Assembly (NCBI RefSeq): GCF_015223055.1
Contig: NZ_JADFBX010000004.1
Span: 496,001-560,000, forward strand
From: Pedobacter sp. MC2016-24
Lineage (GTDB): Bacteria > Bacteroidota > Bacteroidia > Sphingobacteriales > Sphingobacteriaceae
Direction: 5' to 3'
Length of the DNA stretch: 64,000 nt
Shown: positions 24,472 through 32,520 of the stretch, one piece after another
Layout of the letters: every line of letters begins with the position of its first letter
Numbering within the stretch: the first letter of the stretch is position 1
Program-made: the position numbers and the translations under genes
Notes under the pieces: model-generated
What the model saw: the letters and a program-made list of their open reading frames with translations, nothing else
Databases searched by the model: none
What the model was told of the DNA's origin: nothing

Positions 24472-25143
24472 ATGGACTATCAGCTGCTCAAAGAAGTGAT
24501 TGATCTCGTAGAAAAATTTGATGCTACTGTGGATTCCACATCTTATACAAAAGATTTATCTGGTTTCAGGCGTTGGGTTTTTGATGCTGAAAGAGAGACA
24601 AGTAATCCCTATGCTGAGCTGGATTGGGATGGAAAAGAAAATGGCAGAAGTGCAGATAGCGAGATCAGCACCTTAATTGTTCATATCAACAGGTACGCAA
24701 AAAACTATTCCAGGTCTGCGATATACAATTCTGCATTCAGTACGCAGGAAGAGTTCATATACTTAATTAATTTAAAGGCTTTTGGAGCAATGACTAAAAC
24801 GGAGTTGATCAAAAGAAACATTCAGGAAAAACCTGTGGGTACGCAAATTATCAATCGACTGATAGGGCAGGGATGGATAGAACAGCATGATTCTTTAGAA
24901 GACAAGAGAAGTAAAATCATTTCGATTACGGCTAAAGGACTAGCGGCTTTGGAAGATAATATCGAAAAAATAAGACGGGCAAGCCAAATTGTTACCGGGG
25001 ATCTCAGTCATGCTGAAAAAATGCATTTGATTAAAATACTTCAGAAATTGGACCGCTTTCATCAGGCCATACACGTCGAAAATATAGGGCCTGCTCAACT
25101 GATCGATATCGCCTACAATCAATTTTTACCACAAAAGAATTAA
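24472..25143 (+). CDS. MarR-family transcriptional regulator
   Basis: A 223-residue winged-helix regulator. The N-terminal 75 residues are an extra helical region. The MarR fold follows: FSTQEEFIYLINLKAFGAMT, KTELIKRNIQEKPVGTQIIN recognition helix, RLIGQGWIEQHDSLEDKRSK wing with the DxR motif, and ISITAKGLAALEDN. It is divergent from folE, so the palindrome at 24306-24364 is probably its operator and the folE operon its target. Ligand unknown. No further gene follows on this strand before the convergent terminator. Confidence 0.85.
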   Translation: MDYQLLKEVIDLVEKFDATVDSTSYTKDLSGFRRWVFDAERETSNPYAELDWDGKENGRSADSEISTLIVHINRYAKNYSRSAIYNSAFSTQEEFIYLINLKAFGAMTKTELIKRNIQEKPVGTQIINRLIGQGWIEQHDSLEDKRSKIISITAKGLAALEDNIEKIRRASQIVTGDLSHAEKMHLIKILQKLDRFHQAIHVENIGPAQLIDIAYNQFLPQKN

Positions 25144-25264
25144 AATATAAATGATGTTAAAGAGACTTTTAATCAGCATGACCATTTACCCATTATCTTG
25201 AGTCCCTATGGTTATTCCACTTATAGGGGAAACTAAGGAGTTTAAAATGACATCCTTTTTTATG

Positions 25265-25319
25265 TTGAAATCAGATGCTAAAAAGGCGATAGCTATTGTC
25301 TTTTTGGCATCTGATTTCA
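25265..25319. terminator. Long hairpin between convergent genes
   Basis: TGAAATCAGATGCTAAAAAG pairs with CTTTTTGGCATCTGATTTCA (20 bp, one G-T) around a 15-base loop. It lies between the MarR gene and the minus-strand lipoprotein and can serve either direction. Confidence 0.75.
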
Positions 25320-25382
25320 GTATCCGTTGTTATTTAACACCGCATATCTGTGTTACAGGCTCCTGCAACTGAATAGTTGAAA

Positions 25383-25910
25383 TTATTTTGCGTAAACGAA
25401 AGAAATGCTGTCTTTAACAATCAATCCGCTCATGTTTTGACCAACATAACTAACTGTATACTTCCCTGGTTTGGTAATTTGATATCCTTTTAAAAGATCA
25501 ACGGTCGTAGTGGTGCTGTCTTTAGCATTCACAGCCACATAACTACTGGCTGGAGGTGGCATGATTCTTTTTGCCATTGCGCCCTTATAATCAACTTCTT
25601 CACCGGATGTTAATTTCACATCCAGATATTTGCTGATGAAGGGTTCAAAAGGTGTGTGCCATTTGCAAAAATGTTGCGTAGTGTCGGCATTGTTGTACAC
25701 TGTGAATTTCAGTTCTACTGATTCGCCATTCTTAATCGTGTCTTTGATCGACATTTTTGCGAATAAGGCCTTTTCAGTCGCGCTGCCAACGGTCGTGGTA
25801 ACCGTGGAGTCTGCAGCACTTGTACTGCTTTTTGCACCGTTGTTGTTCATTCCGCAAGATGAAAGTGCCAGGATAAGGGCGGTAGATAGTACTGAATTGA
25901 AGTTTTTCAT
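25383..25910 (-). CDS. Predicted lipoprotein with an Ig-like fold
   Basis: A 175-residue lipoprotein. The signal is MKNFNSVLSTALILALSSC with Cys19, followed by a Ser/Thr/Ala-rich linker (about 20-45). The remainder is a beta-sandwich-like domain: MSIKDTIKNGESVELKFTVY, NNADTTQHFCKWHTPFEPF, and GYQITKPGKYTVSYVGQNMS. It resembles the N-terminal beta-domain found near some metalloproteases or BsuPI-like inhibitors, but that is a weak resemblance. Function unknown. It is transcribed alone. Confidence 0.6.
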   Translation of the reverse strand: MKNFNSVLSTALILALSSCGMNNNGAKSSTSAADSTVTTTVGSATEKALFAKMSIKDTIKNGESVELKFTVYNNADTTQHFCKWHTPFEPFISKYLDVKLTSGEEVDYKGAMAKRIMPPPASSYVAVNAKDSTTTTVDLLKGYQITKPGKYTVSYVGQNMSGLIVKDSISFVYAK

Positions 25911-26101
25911 AACACAAAAGTAACTTTTTTACCTGGGTTCTACACCATTTGTATTCGAGCTGATCTTAAAAGGTTGGACAATCCCCAGTTGTTAAATAAC
26001 TTGGCTGATGCGCGTATTTGCTTACAAAAAAGTTCAGGTCACAGATCTAAAACCTCGTTTATGTCGTTAAGTATTGATAATATTGTACCAAGTAATACAC
26101 G

Positions 26102-27316
26102 ATGTTAAAAGAAACTTTCCCAGTACCGCAAAATGAGATGCAAAGGTTGCTGAGCTTATCTGAGCTGGACCTTGATTATTCTGAACTTTCTGAAGACTTT
26201 AAAGACCTGGCCATGCTCGCTGCAAAAGTAGCGGGAACAGACATTTCCCTGATTAACCTGATTGATTCTTATACCACCTGGACCATTTCCGGTCAGGGAC
26301 TGGAAGTACAGCAAACCCCAAGGGAAGAGTCGCTATGCCAGTATACCATCATGGGGCAATCACAATTTGAAGTTTCGGATTTGTCCTTAGATCATCGTTT
26401 TAAAGATAAGGATTTTACTAAAGAGCCTTTGGCGCTTCGGTATTATTTAGGTGTACCCATTACGGATGCGCAGGGTTATCAGATCGGTTCGCTTTGCGTA
26501 GTAGATAAGCATCCTAAAAATCTGAGTCCTGAGAAAATCGAAATGTTGCGGATCATAGCAAGTCAGGTCATTCACCGGCTGCAGACTTACCAGGTTATCC
26601 GGGATTTGCAGTGCCAGGTAAAAAATGCGACTGAAACCAAAAGTAAAGTTGCACATGACATTCGCGGGCCACTGGCTGGTATCATCGGGTTATCCAATAT
26701 CATCGCCCAGCAGGGCGATAGCAATACCCTGAGCGAAGTACTTGATTTTATACAACTGATCAACAAAAGTAGTAAATCACTGTTGGAGCTTGCCGATGAG
26801 ATTCTCACCGAAGATCAGCAGACCAGGAAACTCTCAGGTAATGCGATGAACCTGAGTGTATTTAAATGCAAGTTGGAAGATCTTTATACTGCCCAGGCTA
26901 AACACAAAGGCATTAACCTGCAAATACAACTTGATGAGGGGAATACGCGCGCTGCTTTCCCTAAAAATAAATTGCTGCAGATCACGGGTAATTTAATCTC
27001 CAATGCCATCAAGTTTACCCCGCAAAACGGAACGGTTAAAGTGGTCATGAGCTTAATTGAGCAAACCAATCAGCACTTGCTGCATTTGATGATCTCAGAT
27101 ACTGGTGCGGGCATCAGCGAAAAAGCACTTCAGCACCTCGCGGATGGCAACAACTCAAGTACCGATGGTACCAGTGGAGAAAAAGGTTATGGCTTCGGAC
27201 TTGAACTGGTTAAACACCTGATCAACGGTTTAGGTGGCACCATGGAAATTCACAACATCGAAGGGGCTGGGGCTTGCTTTAACGTAAAACTACCTTTTAA
27301 AAAACAAGTAGATTAG
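26102..27316 (+). CDS. GAF-domain sensor histidine kinase
   Basis: A 404-residue cytosolic kinase. Residues about 20-160 form a GAF domain (ISLINLIDSYTTWTISGQGL, RYYLGVPITDAQGYQIGSLC). HisKA follows with H185 in SKVAHDIRGPLAGIIGLSNI. The ATPase domain has the N box LLQITGNLISNAIKFTP, G1 ISDTGAGIS and G2 GEKGYGFGLELVKHL. There is no transmembrane segment and no receiver domain, so it senses an internal signal and needs a separate response regulator, which is not adjacent. It is expressed alone, 93 bases before the PqiA pair. Confidence 0.9.
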   Translation: MLKETFPVPQNEMQRLLSLSELDLDYSELSEDFKDLAMLAAKVAGTDISLINLIDSYTTWTISGQGLEVQQTPREESLCQYTIMGQSQFEVSDLSLDHRFKDKDFTKEPLALRYYLGVPITDAQGYQIGSLCVVDKHPKNLSPEKIEMLRIIASQVIHRLQTYQVIRDLQCQVKNATETKSKVAHDIRGPLAGIIGLSNIIAQQGDSNTLSEVLDFIQLINKSSKSLLELADEILTEDQQTRKLSGNAMNLSVFKCKLEDLYTAQAKHKGINLQIQLDEGNTRAAFPKNKLLQITGNLISNAIKFTPQNGTVKVVMSLIEQTNQHLLHLMISDTGAGISEKALQHLADGNNSSTDGTSGEKGYGFGLELVKHLINGLGGTMEIHNIEGAGACFNVKLPFKKQVD

Positions 27317-27409
27317 GCCTGTAGAAAAGATCGTCGCCTATATTTAAAACAATTGGCAATCTGCTTTTGTTCAATACAACAAATTCAATATTGAACATTC
27401 AGACTGCCA

Positions 27410-28729
27410 ATGCATGAAACCTCAACTCCCGGCAAGAAACCGATAATGCCCAAGCTGCTGCTGATCTTGGGTCTCAGTATTTTATTGTCCGTTGAGGGCT
27501 ATTTTGGCTATCAGCTGCATAAGCTTTCAGCGCAGCAGAAAGAAGCTAAAGAGGAATATTCCAATATCAATAACATTACTGCGGGCCTGTTTTCCGTTAA
27601 ACAATGGCGGGATAAGGTTTCCGGTATCGTAAATCACCAGATCCGTGATTTTAAGCTTACGGCAAAACAAAAAAAAGAGCTGCAAAAGGAGGTGGAACAA
27701 ATTATCTTAGCCCTGATTGACAAAGCCGAAGCTTTACTCAATAAACCTAAAAAGACCATAGGTGGAAAAATAAAGAAATTTGCCATCAAGACATTCGTGA
27801 ATACAGATAAAATCAGGGCAAAAGCGCCAGGATTTGCAAAAACCATTCTGGCCGAAGTTGATGATCCTGACCGCAAAAATCAGCTTGGCAAAATGGCCAT
27901 GTCTAAGTTCAATGCCCTGGAGCGTGCAGAATATCTGGACAGCACTGTCGCAGCCACAAAAGCAGCCACTGAAAAAATCTATAAAAAATACGGCGTCTCC
28001 TCCAATGAAGAATTGAATAAAAAACTATTTTCATCGCTTTCCCGCATCAGCGTTGAAACTTACCGTTATTCCTTTGCCATGTTAGGTTGCATCGTAGTGG
28101 TTTTATCGTTGTGGTGGATATTCAGAAAACGTACCGATCTCCACGCTACGCTCTTTATCATGTCGCTCATGTTTGCCTTTATACTGCTTGCCATTGGATT
28201 AACAGCTTCCATGATTGAAGTTGATGCACGCATCAAAGCGCTCGACTTTGTATTGCTGGGGGAACATGTGGTGTTCGAAAACCAGGTGTTGTTCTTTCAA
28301 AGCAAGAGTATCCTGGACGTAGTGAAAGTGTTGATCTCACAGCCAACTTCAGACTCGGTATTTGTAGGGGTATTGATTTTGATCTTCAGCATCTTGTTTC
28401 CGGTCATGAAGCTTAGCGCCACTGGCGTACACCTGCTGAGTAAAAAGAAAATCGCCGAGAACCGGATCATCAAGTATTTTGCTTTTTATTCTGGTAAATG
28501 GAGCATGGCAGATGTCATTGTGATCGCCATCCTGATGGTTTACATCGGATTGAATGGTTTGCTGGATAGCCAGTTAAAAAGCCTGAATATCCAAAGTGAT
28601 GACCTGAACGTGATGACCACCAACAACACCGCCCTGCAACCTGGATTTATCATATTTATCAGTTTTGTATTGTACGGACTTATTTTATCGACCATCCTAA
28701 AATTTATATCTCCCCATGACTGCGATTAG
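27410..28729 (+). CDS. PqiA-like membrane protein, first of a tandem pair
   Basis: A 439-residue inner-membrane protein. One TM segment is at about 14-34 (KLLLILGLSILLSVEGYFGY), followed by about 180 charged, helical residues. The C-terminal half has at least four TM segments and the PqiA-type motif SGKWSMADVIVIAILMVYIG (about 365-385). PqiA-like proteins are linked to envelope lipid transport with MCE proteins, but here there is no PqiB/MCE gene. The following gene overlaps it by 14 bases and is a paralogue (about half the residues look alike), so the two are coupled and may form a heteromeric complex. A TTCAATATTGAA palindrome lies at 27384-27395, just before the start. Confidence 0.75.
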   Translation: MHETSTPGKKPIMPKLLLILGLSILLSVEGYFGYQLHKLSAQQKEAKEEYSNINNITAGLFSVKQWRDKVSGIVNHQIRDFKLTAKQKKELQKEVEQIILALIDKAEALLNKPKKTIGGKIKKFAIKTFVNTDKIRAKAPGFAKTILAEVDDPDRKNQLGKMAMSKFNALERAEYLDSTVAATKAATEKIYKKYGVSSNEELNKKLFSSLSRISVETYRYSFAMLGCIVVVLSLWWIFRKRTDLHATLFIMSLMFAFILLAIGLTASMIEVDARIKALDFVLLGEHVVFENQVLFFQSKSILDVVKVLISQPTSDSVFVGVLILIFSILFPVMKLSATGVHLLSKKKIAENRIIKYFAFYSGKWSMADVIVIAILMVYIGLNGLLDSQLKSLNIQSDDLNVMTTNNTALQPGFIIFISFVLYGLILSTILKFISPHDCD

Positions 28730-30038
28730 AAAAACGAGCTTACCCGGTATGCTGCTGATCTTTGGATTAAGTGTCCTGCTTTGCGGAGAAGCCTGGTTTG
28801 GCTATCGCATATATACGCTTTCTGCTCAGCAGAAAAGTTTAAAAACAGATTACAGCGTGGCCAACAACATCAGCTTTGGCATTCTATCGATAGATGAATG
28901 GCGCGAAAAGATCTCTGCAATTGTAGAAGGCAAAATCGGCGAGTTCGACATGACGGCCCAACAGCAAAAAGACCTTCAGAAAAAAGTGGAGAAACAATTA
29001 AATAATCTCATCGGCAAGGCTGTAGCCGAAATCAATAAACCGCAGAAAAGTATTGGTGGTAAACTCAAAAAGCTGGCTTTTAATGCCTTGGTCGACCCCG
29101 AAGAGGTTCGGGAACAGGTGCCTTCATTTGCCAGTACCATCGTAAAGAGCATTAACAGACCTGCCGGCAAAAAAAGGCTTAAAAATATCCTGACCAGTAA
29201 AATTGACCAGCTGGAAGAAGAAACTTACGACAATACTGAACCGGCAAGCGTTACCGTAAGCAAACACATCTATAAAAAATACCAGGTTTCTGATGTTCAG
29301 GCTTTTGAAAAGACGATCAATTCGCAGCTCAATACGGTACATACTTCGATGATGAATTATACCTATGCCATGATCGGCTGCGTATTGCTGGCACTTTGCC
29401 TTTGGTGGTTTACCAGAAAGCAGGTTGGCCTGCATACCACCCTGTATATTTTATCCCTGTTGTTTGCCTTTGTGTTGTTGTGTGTAGGGGTTACGGCTAC
29501 GATCATCGAAGTTGATGCCCGCATCCAGTCGTTAAACTTCATACTGCTCGGTGAAAAATTAGCCTTTACCAATCAGGTTTTGTTTTTCCAGAGTAAGAGC
29601 ATCATGGGCGTGGTTACTTCATTGGTGGCGCAGCCTAAATTTGATGCCGTTCTTGTGGGCATACTCATTCTGCTGTTTGTCATCATCCTACCTGTATTGC
29701 GGCTGATTGGCAAAGGTATCCTGATCTTGGGCAAGGATCATTACGCCGACAATAAGGTGGTTAGGTTTTTAGCTTTTGATTTAGGGAAATGGGATATGGC
29801 CGATGTGATGGTTGTTGGCATTGCCATGACCTACATCGGCTTGAACGGAATTTTGCAAAGCCAGCTCTCCAATCTGAACATCAAGGAAGACCTGTTGTCC
29901 ACCGCAACTCAAAATAATACCTCCCTGCAGCCTGGTTACTATATTTTCGTTGCCTACGTGGTGTATGCATCCATATTGTCATTGATTTTAAAGCGCTTTA
30001 AATCAGTAAAACTGCTCAAAGAGCAGCAAACAGTTTGA
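28716..30038 (+). CDS. PqiA-like membrane protein, second of a tandem pair
   Basis: A 440-residue paralogue of the preceding protein with the same order: TM at about 12-32 (MLLIFGLSVLLCGEAWFGYR), helical soluble region with IGGKLKKLAFNALVDPEEVR, then the shared VGVTATIIEVDARIQSLNFI, NQVLFFQSKSIMGVV, and LGKWDMADVMVVGIAMTYIG with LNGILQSQL. The ATG at 28716 lies inside the previous gene (14-base overlap), indicating translational coupling and duplication in situ. The two have drifted enough to suggest different partners rather than a recent copy. Function unknown beyond the PqiA resemblance. Confidence 0.75.
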   Translation: MTAIRKTSLPGMLLIFGLSVLLCGEAWFGYRIYTLSAQQKSLKTDYSVANNISFGILSIDEWREKISAIVEGKIGEFDMTAQQQKDLQKKVEKQLNNLIGKAVAEINKPQKSIGGKLKKLAFNALVDPEEVREQVPSFASTIVKSINRPAGKKRLKNILTSKIDQLEEETYDNTEPASVTVSKHIYKKYQVSDVQAFEKTINSQLNTVHTSMMNYTYAMIGCVLLALCLWWFTRKQVGLHTTLYILSLLFAFVLLCVGVTATIIEVDARIQSLNFILLGEKLAFTNQVLFFQSKSIMGVVTSLVAQPKFDAVLVGILILLFVIILPVLRLIGKGILILGKDHYADNKVVRFLAFDLGKWDMADVMVVGIAMTYIGLNGILQSQLSNLNIKEDLLSTATQNNTSLQPGYYIFVAYVVYASILSLILKRFKSVKLLKEQQTV

Positions 30039-30064
30039 TGCTGATAAATACCTGGATTTTCATC

Positions 30065-30096
30065 CTTGTGTATACAAGTAATTTAATTTACATTTG
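30065..30096 (+). promoter_or_regulatory. GntR-type operator overlapping the promoter of the sugar transporter gene
   Basis: CTTGTGTATACAAG (30065-30078) is a palindrome. Its TTG at 30066-30068 serves as a -33 element, and TACATTTG (30089-30096) fits the -7 consensus TAnnTTTG, with exactly 20 bases between. The same geometry occurs at 32412-32443. A bound repressor would block the polymerase. This also shows that the TTG at 30094 is promoter and not a start codon. Confidence 0.8.
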
Positions 30097-30129
30097 AAAA
30101 TAACCTTAAAACCAAATTTAAATTATTTT

Positions 30130-31536
30130 ATGAATCAGACTAAGGAGCAGGGCAGTTACAGAATGCCTTTTGTTGCAATTACTACGCTTTTTTTTATGTG
30201 GGGTTTTTTAACCTGCATGAATGATGTACTTATTCCCCACTTAAAAGAACTATTTCAGCTTAGCTATTTACAGTCGATGCTCGTGCAGTTTGTCTTTTTT
30301 GGCGCTTATTTTATTGGTTCGGTAATTTATTTTGTCATTTCTTATTTCCAAGGAGATCCCATCAACCGGATCGGTTATAAAAATGGAATGCTCCTGGGTT
30401 TGGTGATTGCTGCATTGGGTTGCTTTTTGTTTTTCCCTGCGGCAAAGTTTTCCAGTTACGGACTTTTCCTTACGGCCTTATTTATGCTTGGTTTAGGCTT
30501 TACCTTATTACAGATTGCCGCCAATCCTTATGTGTCGCTGCTGGGCAAGCCAGAAGGTGCATCCAGCAGGCTTAACCTTTCTCAGGCCTTCAATTCACTG
30601 GGTACAACCATTGCACCCATCGTCGGTGGCTTTTTGATTTTTGAATTCTTTGCTGTCAATGGAAAAATTACTGCCCAGGCTACAGAAATACCTTATGTAA
30701 TTTTCACTGGTATCTTTTTGTTGCTGGCGGCTTTGCTATATAAAATTAAACTGCCAGATTTCAGGTCTGAAGAGGTTGCCGAACAAGGTCTGGGTGCCTT
30801 AAAATTTCCGCAGTTGAAACTTGGTATCGTGGCCATCTTTTTTTATGTGGGGGGTGAAGTGTGTATAGGTAGTTTTATCATCAACTTTCTGGCGCTTAAA
30901 GAGATCATGGGACTGACGGAATCGGTCAGTAAAAACTATCTGGCCCTGTATTGGGGTGGCGCAATGATCGGTCGCTTTTTAGGTGCCATTTCATTAAATC
31001 AAAATATAAACGGTCTGAAAAAAGGCTTGTATATGGTCTTAACTGCTGGCGCTGTATTCCTGTTAATCCTTGGTGTTGTTGACCTGAGTTTTAATCAGAT
31101 TTCTGTGTTCCTCATCTTGATCGCTGTAAATCTGCTTGGCTTCTTCATTGGAAAGTCGGCACCAGCCCGCACGCTGTCCTTTTTTGCCCTGATTTCCGCG
31201 ACCTTGATTTTGCTCACCATTTTTTCTACAGGAGCTACGGCCATGTGGGCCATACTTGGCGTAGGTCTTTTCAATTCCATCATGTGGTCCAATATTTTTA
31301 CTTTATCCATCCATGGTCTGGGAAAATATACCAGTCAGGGATCGTCCTTACTGGTGATGGCCATTCTGGGCGGGGCCTTGCTTCCACTGCTGCAAGGGGC
31401 TATGGCTGATGTAATCGGTATCCACAAGTCCTTTTTTATACCTGTAATTTCCTATCTGTATATTGCTTTCTTCGGATTTTATTGTTCCGCAAAGCTGGGG
31501 GTAGTCAAGGCAGCACAAGTTGCGGGAGGGCATTAA
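30130..31536 (+). CDS. Sugar MFS transporter, FucP-like (fucose/glucose/galactose permease family)
   Basis: A 468-residue 12-TM transporter of the FHS (FucP/GluP) family. The N-terminus has the family signature FFMWGFLTCMNDVLIPHLKE; further on are LQIAANPYVSLLG and GAMIGRFLGAISLNQNING. Members move hexoses or fucose with protons across the inner membrane. The first ATG after the mapped -7 element is at 30130. It carries the same operator as the polysaccharide locus on the other side of the regulator gene, so it likely imports the sugar released by that locus. The 3' end overlaps the convergent terminator hairpin. Confidence 0.9.
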   Translation: MNQTKEQGSYRMPFVAITTLFFMWGFLTCMNDVLIPHLKELFQLSYLQSMLVQFVFFGAYFIGSVIYFVISYFQGDPINRIGYKNGMLLGLVIAALGCFLFFPAAKFSSYGLFLTALFMLGLGFTLLQIAANPYVSLLGKPEGASSRLNLSQAFNSLGTTIAPIVGGFLIFEFFAVNGKITAQATEIPYVIFTGIFLLLAALLYKIKLPDFRSEEVAEQGLGALKFPQLKLGIVAIFFYVGGEVCIGSFIINFLALKEIMGLTESVSKNYLALYWGGAMIGRFLGAISLNQNINGLKKGLYMVLTAGAVFLLILGVVDLSFNQISVFLILIAVNLLGFFIGKSAPARTLSFFALISATLILLTIFSTGATAMWAILGVGLFNSIMWSNIFTLSIHGLGKYTSQGSSLLVMAILGGALLPLLQGAMADVIGIHKSFFIPVISYLYIAFFGFYCSAKLGVVKAAQVAGGH

Positions 31537-31554
31537 GCCTCCGCAACTTGTGCT
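31512..31554. terminator. Convergent hairpin between the transporter and GntR genes
   Basis: AGCACAAGTTGCGGGAGG pairs with CCTCCGCAACTTGTGCT (17 bp, one bulged G) around an 8-base loop. It covers the last codons of the transporter gene and the space before the GntR stop. There is no long T-run on either side. Confidence 0.65.
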
Positions 31555-31572
31555 ACCTACGTTTTAATGCGC

Positions 31573-32289
31573 TTAAAAATAATCGTGTAAGAAGTATGCT
31601 GCGGTATTGCAATACACTGAAGAGTAAATACTCAGATTTTTAACATTCGTTTGCAAGCGCCTTTTCATATGTACAACAGGATGACTTGTCTTGATGTCTA
31701 AAAGTTTGCTGATGTTTTTATCTGCATGTATTGCCCATATTTTTTGTTCACCCTCATTCACTTCAATTTTATAGTGCTCTTTCAGCACTTTAAAAAGTGA
31801 GCAGTTTTCCAGGTTCCTTGAACTGAACCGGGCCAGACTGATGTTCGTAATGTAGGTTTCCTCATACAAAACTGGCATGCCGTCAATATGCCTTAGTCTG
31901 GTAAAAAATATACATCCACGACTTTGTTCTTCGGGATTTAATTCATAAAAAAAATCAGCAGGCCAATTTTGTTTGGTTTGCTTCTGCAGTATGGCTGTGG
32001 TTAAAACCTGGTCGCCTACACCTGCGGTAACTCCACTCAGGGACAGAATACCCAATCCTTGTCTGGGTTCTGAAACGATACTGCCCTTGCCATGTCTTCT
32101 GGTGATATAGCCCATATTGGTGAGACCAGTTAAAGCCTGTCTCACGGTAACCCTGGTGGTGCTGTAAGTTTTACAAAGGTCGTTTTCTGATGGAAGCAAC
32201 TCGCCTTTTTTATATGCTCCTTTGTCTATCAGTGTTTTAAGGTCATCAATGACTTTTTTATATAAAGGGGATGTTTCTTTTTTGTTCAT
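31573..32289 (-). CDS. GntR-family (HutC/UTRA) transcriptional regulator of the sugar locus
   Basis: A 238-residue regulator. The N-terminal GntR winged HTH (about 5-70) reads SPLYKKVIDDLKTLIDKGAY, LLPSENDLCKTYSTTRVTVR, QALTGLTNMGYITRRHGKGS. A C-terminal UTRA effector-binding domain (about 90-235) follows. UTRA regulators are usually repressors released by a sugar phosphate. The gene is divergent from the polysaccharide locus, and palindromes of the kind this subfamily binds (as I recall, TreR boxes look like TTGTATATACAA) lie in the intergenic region and at two other promoters. The ATG at 32289 is preferred over a TTG one codon earlier. TACATTTG on the minus strand (32323-32316) is a likely -7 for this gene. 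Confidence 0.9.
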   Translation of the reverse strand: MNKKETSPLYKKVIDDLKTLIDKGAYKKGELLPSENDLCKTYSTTRVTVRQALTGLTNMGYITRRHGKGSIVSEPRQGLGILSLSGVTAGVGDQVLTTAILQKQTKQNWPADFFYELNPEEQSRGCIFFTRLRHIDGMPVLYEETYITNISLARFSSRNLENCSLFKVLKEHYKIEVNEGEQKIWAIHADKNISKLLDIKTSHPVVHMKRRLQTNVKNLSIYSSVYCNTAAYFLHDYF

Positions 32290-32347
32290 CAATGTTAGGT
32301 TTAGCGTTTTACTCGCAAATGTAGTTATTTATAGTTATTTATATCCA

Positions 32348-32443
32348 TATGACTATACAAGTTGTCTTTTGTTGTCTTGACTATACAAGTGAAAATAAAT
32401 ATGAGATTTATCTTGTATATACAAGTTGTTTTATTTATGTTTG
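32348..32443 (+). promoter_or_regulatory. Three GntR-type operators and the promoter of the polysaccharide locus
   Basis: Three 14-base sites share the right half TATACAAG: TATGACTATACAAG (32348-32361), CTTGACTATACAAG (32376-32389) and the perfect CTTGTATATACAAG (32412-32425). The last overlaps a -33 TTG (32413-32415), with 20 bases to the -7 TATGTTTG (32436-32443). Centres are 28 and 36 bases apart. This is the divergent region between the GntR gene and the first GH92 gene. Confidence 0.85.
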
Positions 32444-32520
32444 ATTCAGGATGTTCGAAAGGGCAGGAAACCGAACCAAACCAAATAAGCTAACCAAACC
32501 AAAACCAAACACTCATTCGT

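Noticed and set aside
30094..30129. TTG-initiated N-terminal extension of the transporter
   Set aside because: The TTG lies in the -7 promoter element; the first ATG after it (30130) gives the family N-terminus.
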